Shown piece after piece: positions 44,998 through 51,363 of a stretch of DNA of 51,363 nt. The DNA comes from Emiliania huxleyi CCMP1516 (lineage: Eukaryota; Haptophyta; Isochrysidales; Noelaerhabdaceae): positions 206,985 to 258,347 of the forward strand of contig NW_005194698.1 of NCBI RefSeq assembly GCF_000372725.1. The letters run 5' to 3'. The notes under the pieces were generated by a model. That model worked only from the letters and a program-made list of their open reading frames with translations. It was not told the origin of the DNA and made no database searches. The position numbers were made by a program, and so were the translations under genes. Numbering within the stretch: position 1 is the first letter of the stretch; the number at the start of each line of letters is the position of its first letter.

Positions 44998-45347
44998 AGG
45001 GCGAGGCGGCTCGCGTCACACGACTTGCTCTCGCGATCGCCGCTGCGAACGCAAAGAGCTACGTGAGTGGCACGCTCGACGCGAAGACGCTCGCGCTCGA
45101 CTATGATCCCATCGACGCTAAGGAGTGGAAGGGCTTTTCCGGACCGTGCTATCGCCGCAAGGCGCGCGGCAAGGCAGCCGAGAGGAGCCGAGAGGAGACG
45201 AGAGGTGCCGAGAGGAGCCGAGAGGAGCCGAGAGGAGCCGAGAGGAGCCGAGAGGAGCCGAGAGGAGCCGAGAGGAGCCGAGAGGAGCTGAGAGGAGCCG
45301 AGAGGAGCCGAGAGGAGCCGAGAGGCGAGAGCAAGCGTGCCAGCTAA
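44998..45347 (+). CDS. Possible terminal exon ending in a Glu/Arg repeat
   Basis: After a possible acceptor (TTGTTAG at about 44998) the frame reads TRLALAIAAANAKSYVSGTL and DAKTLALDYDPIDAKEWKGF, which looks coding, then enters a minisatellite (45178-45322) read as REEPRGAERS repeats to a stop at 45347. The repeat unit of 10 bases changes frame at each unit, so the protein repeat is 30 bases. Whether translation extends into it is unknown. Confidence 0.3.
45178..45322 (+). repeat. 10-bp GAGAGGAGCC minisatellite
   Basis: About 14 nearly identical copies of GAGCCGAGAG, with single-base variants (GAGACGAGAG, GTGCCGAGAG, GAGCTGAGAG). Open in several frames because it lacks stop codons. Confidence 0.9.
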
Positions 45348-45595
45348 GTCCTAAGACCCGCCGCAGTAAGTATCCCTAGTCGATGCCGCCGTGGAGTAGA
45401 CGCAGCCGTAAAAGAGAGCTTGGCAAAAGTGGACATATTGGTATGCACGATACTTAGTGAAGACCGCACGCGACTGTATAGATACCGTGAGCCAGGGCTT
45501 GGAGATCACCGCAGAATTCTTGTTGCGAGTTTTGCCTCCGGCCCCTTTGCCGGCCTGCCCCCGACATCCTGGCCGCGCAGCTCCACACTCACGCC

Positions 45596-46297
45596 ATGTA
45601 CATGCTCTCCCTCGGCCTCGCGAGCGCCGCCTACTCCTCCTCCTCCGACCTCGCGCAGCCGACCGTCCCCACGGAGCGCCTCTCCTCCTCGCCCGACATC
45701 TGGCTCACCAAGGGCTTCCTCTCGCCCGCCGAGGTGAAGCACCTGCGAACAAAAGTGCCGGCCGACGAGGCGGCGTACGCGCCGTGCATCGGCCAGGTGG
45801 ACGAGTTTGAGTCGAAGCGGTGCGCCTTCGTCCCGGTGGCGGGCGACCCGCTCGCCGAGGCCCTCGTCGCGCGGCTCGGCGAGGCGTGGCGCGTCGACAC
45901 CTCGCGACTCGTCGCGGCCGGCCTGCCTCTCATCCGGTATCTTCCCGGCGCGCCGCCGGTGGGGAAGCACGGCGACGAGGACCGGCACGGGGTGGTGCCC
46001 AACGCGACGCTCGTCCTCTACCTCACCGGCTCCGACCCCGCCCACCCCGCCGGTCAGACAATCTTTCCCGAGGCGCGCCGCCGCCGCTCCCTCCGACCTC
46101 GGAGTGTGGCGTCCCTTCACAGGGTGCGCGTGGTGGTCAGGCGGGCGTCGCCGTCTCCCCGACGCCGGGCGCCGTCCTCTCCTTCTCCAACCTCGACGCC
46201 TCCGGCGCCCCCCACCCCAACGGCCGCCACCTCGTCAGCGCCGTCCCGCGCGAGGCTTCTCGGGCAGCAGATGCCGAGAGAGCACACCCTGTCTCCC

Positions 46298-46361
<64 letters not shown>

Positions 46362-46499
46362 TGTCTGCGCTCTCGGGCTGCAGATGCCGAGAGAGCACAC
46401 CCTGCATCCCAGGCTGTCTCGACAGCACTTGTATGCCAGGCTGTTGTCTCGACAGCGCCTTCTCTTCCCTGCTGCGGGTCCGACCCACCCGCAGCCGCA

Positions 46500-46580
<81 letters not shown>

Positions 46581-47096
46581 AGCATGCACTGCGCCTCTCA
46601 ATGCTCCCCCCTCTCAAGAACCTTCTCGGAACCATCCCCGCAGGCGGAGAGCGACCGGCTCGTCCTGCAGGTCCCGCTCGCCCACCCGGCTGCTATCTCG
46701 GCTACATCTCGGCTACATCTCGGCTACATCTCGGGTATACATCACAGGTCCCGCTCGCCCACCCGGCCGGCGGCGCTCCTCCGCACGCCTACGCGGAGCA
46801 CGTCTCGGGCAACAAGAAGCCGGGCGAGCACGAGAAGCTGCACGGCAACGCGCAGCAAAAGGGCGCGTACGCAGCGGCTGTCGCCGCGGGCATGTCGATC
46901 GCGGTGGCCTCGACGGGCGGTTTGAGGTGCGCAGCCGCCGTGAAGAGCGCCTCTTCACGCGCGGCGGTGTGAGCAGGTTGCTTTCATGGCGGCCAAGGCG
47001 GGCAAGTTTGAGGCCGGGGACGCGGCGTCGCTGGAGGCGGCGGCCAGGGCGACCAACGAGTTCGCCGCCGACGATTTCAAGACAAAGGCGGCCTGA
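45596..47096 (+). CDS. Prolyl 4-hydroxylase-like 2-oxoglutarate/Fe(II) oxygenase, 5 exons
   Basis: Hydroxylates proline (or a related residue) in secreted proteins. Exons 45596-46072, 46141-46254, 46644-46670, 46748-46903 and 46977-47096 give 297 residues. The core follows P4H: DIWLTKGFLSPAEVKHL, PLIRYLPGAPPVGKHGDEDR with the H-x-D iron ligands (HGD), TLVLYLTGSDPAHPAGQTIF, VSPTPGAVLSFSNLDA, and the distal His in HPNGRHLVSAVP. The usual Lys for 2-oxoglutarate is not obvious; an Arg in SDRLVLQ lies near its place. All four donors share their first dinucleotide with the next exon, and intron 3 begins with 20 bases identical to exon 4. The proline-rich protein at 23 kb is the kind of substrate such enzymes act on. 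Confidence 0.78.
46255..46643 (+). repeat. P4H intron 2 with (CT)n and (GT)n microsatellites
   Basis: The 389-base intron contains CT repeats at 46302-46357 and GT repeats at about 46503-46578, plus two copies of GCAGATGCCGAGAGAGCACA (46267 and 46381) and two TGTCTCGACAGC units. This is the only microsatellite-bearing intron in the window whose sense strand reads GT rather than CA. Confidence 0.85.
46668..46767 (+). repeat. Perfect 23-bp direct repeat flanking P4H intron 3
   Basis: 46668-46690 and 46745-46767 are identical (CAG then GTCCCGCTCGCCCACCCGGC). The 77-base intron 46671-46747 thus starts with the first 20 bases of exon 4. Its centre is a CTCGGCTACAT triplication. Confidence 0.95.
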
Positions 47097-47696
47097 GGGA
47101 GGGCCTGGCTTGCCTGTGGAGGGGCGGCCCCTGGCTCCTTTCCAGACTTCTACACCCCGTTTGTGTGACAGCTGCAGAGGTCGAGAGGGAGGCGAAAGCA
47201 GCGAGAGCGGCACCCATGTACACTGAAGACGCGCCGGTGTTGCGGTTCCTGGCCCCCTTCGCGCGGCTCGTCATGCCAGCATAGCACACAGGCGCCCACG
47301 ATGTAGGTAGAGCGCGTGACGGCGTGACGGCGTCGGTGTCCACTCGCGCGCGAGCAACGGGGGGCGAAAGTCTGTGACTGTCCGCAAACGCCCTCCAAGC
47401 CCCCGGCCCCCCCTGGCCCTGCACAAGTCTACGGCTCTACCGACAAGTCTAATAACTTAGACACGCTCTGAGAAGATTTTTTGCGACTGTTTGAAAAACT
47501 TGGAAAACGCTCGGCGCTCGCGGAGCCTACAGGGCCGGCGCGAAGCGACGACCGCCGAGCTTTAGGTCGCCGACATCCAGCCGGAGCTGCGAGTCCACAC
47601 GGAAGCCTCTAGGGCGAATTCACTGTGATTTCGCAGAGACTACCTCATTTGCTGCTCCCCCCATGAAGGGGGGTTTGTGTGGGAAGCCAAGGGAGG
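47097..47696. other. Intergenic stretch
   Basis: 3' flank of the P4H gene. Mixed composition, with an AT-richer part near 47440-47510. No gene or repeat is supported. Confidence 0.4.
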
Positions 47697-48230
47697 TTAA
47701 TGGCTTCCCACATTTGTGATGGGTCGAAATCGGCCCGCCATTGATGGTCGAATCGGTGTAACGAATCGAGAGAGAGAGACGCGAGGGCCCAAGAGGCCCG
47801 TGGGCTCGCCTGCAGAGCGTCTCTCTCTTGCCATTCTGCTTGTCTGTTTTGTGGCCTCTTCTCTCGTCTGTCGGTGTTTTGTCCCACCCTGAGCATACTG
47901 CCTAAAGGGTGTGGATGCTGAGGGCCCTGGCGGTGAATGCTGACGGCCAAAGTTGTTCAAAGGATTAGAAACGTTTCGCGAGCAGTTGACCGGGCGTGCC
48001 CGCGACAGATCGGCGAATCGATAGAATGGCTGCATGCCGTCACAGACGCTGCGCACCTCCACGGAGGAAATGGCGCACATTGCCCACAGCCGTGGCGGCC
48101 CCTGGTACAGCTCGTACCCGAACTCGGCGTCGTAGGCTTCGAACACCTGGGCACCAGGCCCGGAGCTGCACAGCACCGGCTGATCCATGTATCGCGATAC
48201 GGCGTCATCGAGACTCAGCGGGTCCATCAT
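47697..48230 (-). CDS. Unrecognised protein, single exon
   Basis: 177 residues from the ATG at 48230. The N-terminal half looks genuine (DPLSLDDAVSRYMDQPVLCS, GAQVFEAYDAEFGYELYQGP, WAMCAISSVEVRSVCDGMQP). The C-terminal half is Arg/Ser-rich and may be translation past an unseen intron. No domain recognised. Confidence 0.4.
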   Translation of the reverse strand: MMDPLSLDDAVSRYMDQPVLCSSGPGAQVFEAYDAEFGYELYQGPPRLWAMCAISSVEVRSVCDGMQPFYRFADLSRARPVNCSRNVSNPLNNFGRQHSPPGPSASTPFRQYAQGGTKHRQTREEATKQTSRMARERRSAGEPTGLLGPRVSLSRFVTPIRPSMAGRFRPITNVGSH

Positions 48231-48315
48231 GGCCGACAGCCCCGCCGACCGCCCCGCCAATATTAAGTCGAGGTGGCAACGCGTTAGTTTTTCAGTGTAC
48301 GTACTTTTGTTTAAA

Positions 48316-48384
48316 TACTTTTAGCGTACTGGGATCTCTTTTCTCCCAGTAAGCTAAAAGTACGTACGTACTGGGAGAAAAGAG
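48316..48384. other. Two mutually exclusive hairpins
   Basis: Arm 48316-48334 (TACTTTTAGCGTACTGGGA) pairs with 48344-48362 at 18 of 19 positions. The segment 48336-48351 (CTCTTTTCTCCCAGTA) is instead the perfect complement of 48369-48384. The two pairings compete for the same middle strand. Confidence 0.75.
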
Positions 48385-48471
48385 AGAGGGGGGGTTGTGT
48401 TCTCTAGGCCCCTAAGGGCCCTACGCGCGGCGTGAGAGCTCGGAAGCGAGCTTCTCTCTCACTCAGTGTAT

Positions 48472-48645
48472 GTAGCTCTTACGTACATTCCCGTAGGAGA
48501 CTCTGCTGACAGGGTTTGCGATGAGGAGCGACCCGAAGGGTTTCTCGGAGGTTAGTGCACCACTAACCTCCGTGCGCCGAAGCGCAAGCGCTGGGAGCAA
48601 GAACACTACGACCTGGGTCGGGCTCATACTAGCACCCCACCTCGC
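48472..48645 (-). repeat. Dispersed repeat family, copy C
   Basis: Opposite-strand copy of 17297-17460. On the minus strand it runs from GCGAGGTGGGGTGCTAGT through GCGCTTGCGCTTCGGCG and TCGCTCCTCATCGCAAACCC to GTAAGAGCTAC. It has an extra inverted GGTTAGTGGTGCACTAACC insert that copy A lacks. A long open frame (48463-49518, minus) ends in it but has no domain. Confidence 0.7.
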
Positions 48646-48649
48646 GATT

Positions 48650-49630
48650 TTTATCTTTTTCCTCTCCTTGAGCACTTGAGCACTGGATAGGGTCGATTCC
48701 GCGTGGTACGGGACCCCTCGATCGTCTCGCCCGCCCTCACTGGCATGTTCATTGGGGGGGGTCATAACAAACACGGTACAGGTTCGAGGTGCACGCTGCC
48801 GAAGCAGTGTCGTCCCCCCTCTCCCCGACGGCGATGGCGGTGTGACCGATCGAGCTACAAGAGGAGCTTGTTCAGCAGGATCGGAGTGGTCAGATGCACT
48901 ACCGCACTGAGCATGAGACCATCGTACGACGCATCCATCACCGTCTCGGAATTGCGTGGAATCGAACCACTCCGGGATGGGGCAACCCCATCGAGTTGTG
49001 TTTTCCTCGCCTGCAGGAGACAGCGGGGGTGTGCGATCTTTACTCTTGGCATGCTGCGGCCCCAGTACGCAAGTTAATGACCAGCATTGCTGCCGGGGGC
49101 ATTCGAGCCGCCACAGCCGGTGTGCGGCTGTGCACTGCCACCTGCCCGCGGCTACGCACATGTGCGCTCGCATTGGATGAGCCCTGCTGATGGACCTGCG
49201 TCGCCTAGCTGCACGAGAGCACTGCCGCAGGCGGCGGCCGTGGCATACACTGCGAGCGAGCACACTCCGGTGCAGCTGCGAGGTGCAGCAAGAGCACGTC
49301 GTTCCTGCCTCTGATGCCACTCTCGCGGCTTGTAGCGCGTCACTCGCGCATGCTCTCCAGGAGCTATGGCGGGCGCGTGTGTGGGGCTGTAGCCTGTGTT
49401 TGGCCGGTTCTGACCCGTTTACTATCAGTACCATGCCTGGGCCACAAGAATCGCACACGGGGAGCGGCTCAGGGACCCAGTAAGCCGCGGAATCGCCAAA
49501 TGTCACAACCCGGCTCACCCAGGGCTGGACCTAGTCGAGCGGACGCGGGGCCAGAATGCAGAAAGAGGGCGGGCGCCGGGTTTCGAAAGCCGGCGTTTTC
49601 GCGCGTTCGAGGGGCTTTGCCTCGGAGTTT
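48650..49630. other. Stretch without a supported gene
   Basis: Open frames on both strands are low in domain content. A sequence GGTTCGATTCC on the minus strand (about 48959-48969) resembles a polymerase III B box, but no tRNA cloverleaf can be built around it. Confidence 0.4.
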
Positions 49631-49638
49631 GTGCAAAA

Positions 49639-50343
49639 TTGACAAAAACTGCGCGCGAAAGCCGAGATGGCACCGCAGGCGGCGTGTGTGCACGAGGGCG
49701 GCGGCGTCCAGCGCCGAGCAGCACACCACCCCAGCGCGAGCGGCATCGCCGACTACGCGCGGCGGCGGGCGGCTCGACCGAGCCGGCGCCGGAGGAGGCG
49801 ACGGACGTCGAGGCGGTGAGCGCCGCGGACGTGCTGGCCGGCGTGGAGGAGAGCGGACCGAACTACGCCCTTCCGGCGGCGAGGGAGGGCCAGAGGGAGC
49901 GGCGGGAGCGGCTGCGGTTGGACGAGACGGCGAAGCAGGCGGGGCACACCATCGTGGAGATGGGAGCGCACGTCGAGATCCTGGGCGAGCAAGGCTTGTG
50001 GTGGCCGGCCACCATCGCGGGGCGGGAGGAGGACGTGGATGGCCGGCTCGTGCACGAGGTCGAATACGACGGCTACCAGGGCGAGCAGTACTGGCACATG
50101 CTTGACGACGAGCAGTGGCGGCTCGCGACCGCGACGCCAGCCGCCGGCACGAATGCGGCGGCCTCCATTCGTTCTTTCTTTTTTGAGCTAGCCTCATGTT
50201 ATGAAACAAACGCAAGGCGGACACACACCCATGACGCATCGCTCTCGGGCCCACAGACATCCCGCACACCCGCCGCCCCCGCGCGCGCCCCACCCCGGCC
50301 GGGAGAAAGGGGAGTGACAGTTTGGGATGGCAACAGTAGGTAG
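49639..50343 (+). CDS. Tudor/agenet-like domain protein
   Basis: The recognisable part is MGAHVEILGEQGLWWPATIA, RLVHEVEYDGYQGEQYWHML and DDEQWRLA, matching small barrel domains that bind methylated chromatin proteins in which a V.YDDY strand and a final W-R follow W.A.I. It is preceded by an acidic/charged helical part (EEATDVEAVSAADVLAGVEE, ERLRLDETAKQ). There is no ATG at the start of the open frame; the true start may be the ATG at 49665 in another frame joined by an intron. The last 55 codons lie in an antisense copy of the SINE-like repeat, so the stop codon is supplied by the repeat or the real end is earlier. Confidence 0.5.
   Translation: MTKTARESRDGTAGGVCARGRRRPAPSSTPPQRERHRRLRAAAGGSTEPAPEEATDVEAVSAADVLAGVEESGPNYALPAAREGQRERRERLRLDETAKQAGHTIVEMGAHVEILGEQGLWWPATIAGREEDVDGRLVHEVEYDGYQGEQYWHMLDDEQWRLATATPAAGTNAAASIRSFFFELASCYETNARRTHTHDASLSGPQTSRTPAAPARAPPRPGERGVTVWDGNSR
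50172..50336 (-). repeat. Dispersed repeat copy 2, SINE-like
   Basis: Reverse-strand copy of 14021-14193: TGTTGCCATCCCAA, then CTCCCCTTTCTCCCGGCCGG, GGGATGTCTGTGGGCCCGAG, and an A-rich end (AAAAAAGAAAGAAC). It differs from copy 1 by short indels near the middle. Confidence 0.65.
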
Positions 50344-50640
50344 GTAGGTAGAAAGGTGAAGAACAGCCAGTCGAGATACCCCTCACTCCATGCGCGAGAA
50401 CGCAAAGAGAAACCAGGGTTCCGGCTCCTACCCGGATAGGGGGTCTGTCGGCACTGGCTGGCCCCTCCCACCCAGATAGGTAGGTAGGTTGGTCTTGTTT
50501 GGCCCAAAAGGGCCCTGCAATAGGTAGGTAGCCCATATTTTCATCTTTTTTCGCTTCGCTGCGCGGCCTGGGGATAGGTAGGTAGGTAGGGCGTTTTGGC
50601 GCGAGTCAGGTAGGTAGAAAGGTGAAGAACAGCCAGGCTC
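50337..50640 (+). repeat. Scattered (TAGG)n tracts with a 28-bp direct repeat
   Basis: Five tracts of TAGGTAGGTAGG occur within 300 bases. GGTAGGTAGAAAGGTGAAGA followed by ACAGCCAG is repeated at about 50341 and 50609. Not a telomere sequence of any kind known to me. Confidence 0.7.
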
Positions 50641-51094
50641 GGACTGGACACCAACGCGGTATGGGTGGACGCGAGACAGATGATGACGACACGCACGAAC
50701 GACACACAGACACAAACAAGCTCACAAGACACACAGCCAGCTGGCTGCCACACACCCTGAGTTGGCGTACACATAACTCAGGGCCACATTCTTCCTGTCG
50801 CCCCCCCCAGCACTCTCCAAGGTGCCAAGAGAAACAAACAAGGGCACAACAAACAACAGACGACAGGAAGCAACGTGCGAGGCTAGAGCAGGCTTGCTCG
50901 TCCTCTAGCAATCTCCGCCGACCGCGAGGCCGGACTAGACCGTGTGTGGGGTCATGTGAGGTGTCTCTGGTCACTCTCCTCAGGGGCTAGCCGCCAGCGG
51001 CCAGCCCTATCTCGCACTCACAGGCAATGACAATCCAATGTATGAGTGTATGCAAGCAGAGGCGCGTGTGCTGGTTCTAGATCGCACGCCGTGG
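50641..51094. other. Stretch without a supported gene
   Basis: GC falls slightly; ACACACGAACGACACACAG-like sequence near 50690. No conserved frame seen on either strand. Confidence 0.4.
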
Positions 51095-51298
51095 GAGCAG
51101 GCGGACATCGCTTCCAGGGAGGGGGGCGCACTTCTGCTCACGCCCCACCCCCCCCCTAGCATGTGGTGAAGGCGCTGGGGGGGTCGGGACCCCCCCCCCA
51201 GCATGTGGTGAAGCCTCTGGGGGGGGGTCGGACCCCCCCCTAGCATGTGGTGTGAGCAGAAGTGCGCCCCCCTCCCTGGAAGCGATGTCCGCCTGCTC
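51095..51298. mobile_element. 204-bp foldback element with 47-bp perfect arms
   Basis: 51095-51141 (starting GAGCAGGCGGACATCGCTTC) is the exact reverse complement of 51252-51298. The 110-base interior holds three tandem copies of a unit around AGCATGTGGTG, each bordered by G- and C-runs that can pair (GGGGGGGTCGGGACCCCCCC). No coding potential. It resembles a foldback transposon or a MITE. Confidence 0.8.
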
Positions 51299-51363
51299 TG
51301 GCATATATGACTTGGGAGGCGTGCGACCGCAGCGCGCCCGCCGTCAGCTCGACGGGGCGCGCA

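Noticed and set aside
45820..47226. 468-codon frame across the P4H gene
   Set aside because: It is an off-frame reading through CT/GT microsatellites; the spliced model carries the iron-binding motif.
48940..49030. tRNA gene on the minus strand, because of GGTTCGATTCC
   Set aside because: The T-arm has only four clean pairs, no matching 5' acceptor stem lies at the right distance and there is no A box, so no cloverleaf can be drawn.
48463..49518. 351-codon open frame on the minus strand
   Set aside because: Composition is Arg/Ser/Cys-rich without domains, and it ends inside dispersed repeat copy C.
50337..50640. Internal telomere repeat
   Set aside because: TAGG tetramers do not match known algal telomere units (such as TTTAGGG or TTAGGG) and occur as short scattered tracts.

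Overview
This is a GC-rich nuclear segment of a chlorophyll-c microalga, most likely a haptophyte. The grounds are: a fucoxanthin chlorophyll a/c-binding light-harvesting gene; many short spliceosomal introns, a majority of them with GC-AG borders in my models; long CA/GA microsatellites; algal domain combinations (AP2-like repeats plus RING, EF-hand plus CorA); and a secreted-type leader ending in an AF motif, as in secondary plastids. A pelagophyte or another chlorophyll-c alga cannot be excluded. There are no bacterial operons, rRNA genes or convincing tRNAs.

Layout. 1-302: open frame on the minus strand running off the left edge. 327-3843: 13-exon half-size ABC transporter. 4172-5968: Cys-loop ligand-gated ion channel. 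6236-6949: small barrel-domain protein. 7783-9831 (-): cyclin L. 10.1-11.8 kb: unknown gene between two CTGACAGC minisatellites. 12.05-12.75 kb: inverted-repeat element. 12772-13749 (-): alpha/beta hydrolase. 14224-16836: EF-hand/CorA Mg transporter. 17.3-19.9 kb: two genes (membrane protein; AP2-RING protein), each preceded by a copy of one dispersed repeat. 20388-21253: element with 41-bp terminal inverted repeats. 21348-22541: ATP23-like metallopeptidase. 23047-24949: proline-rich vWD-like protein. 25290-27435 (-): TPR protein. 28922-29404: U-box protein. 29.76-35.4 kb: two inverted copies of a transposon-like element enclosing a MORN-repeat gene and the light-harvesting gene. 35593-35680: perfect 88-bp palindrome. 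37449-37817 (-): small tail-anchored protein, divergent from a 12-exon SLC6 transporter (37993-41229). 41.4-44.6 kb: plastid-type leader protein, secreted Cys-rich protein, unknown 391-codon gene, ankyrin-like exon. 45596-47096: prolyl 4-hydroxylase. The remainder holds two low-confidence genes and several hairpin or repeat elements; the window ends in a 204-bp foldback.

The strongest unexplained signal is in the introns. I rebuilt 42 introns in seven genes, and the summed exon lengths stay exactly in frame in all seven. In these models the first 12-30 bases of an intron are often a copy of the first bases of the following exon. The copy is 30 of 30 bases at 39210/39280 and 20 of 20 at 46671/46748, and is degraded elsewhere. 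Of the 42 donors, 23 are GC, and in 30 of 42 the donor dinucleotide equals the first two bases of the next exon. One such intron (3308-3388) also has 17-bp terminal inverted repeats. Together these suggest introns born by insertion with long target duplication, or by tandem duplication, and still arising.

The genes do not form one pathway. Membrane transport and signalling are prominent (ABC, Cys-loop channel, CorA, SLC6), alongside ubiquitin ligases (RING, U-box), an organelle protease and light harvesting.
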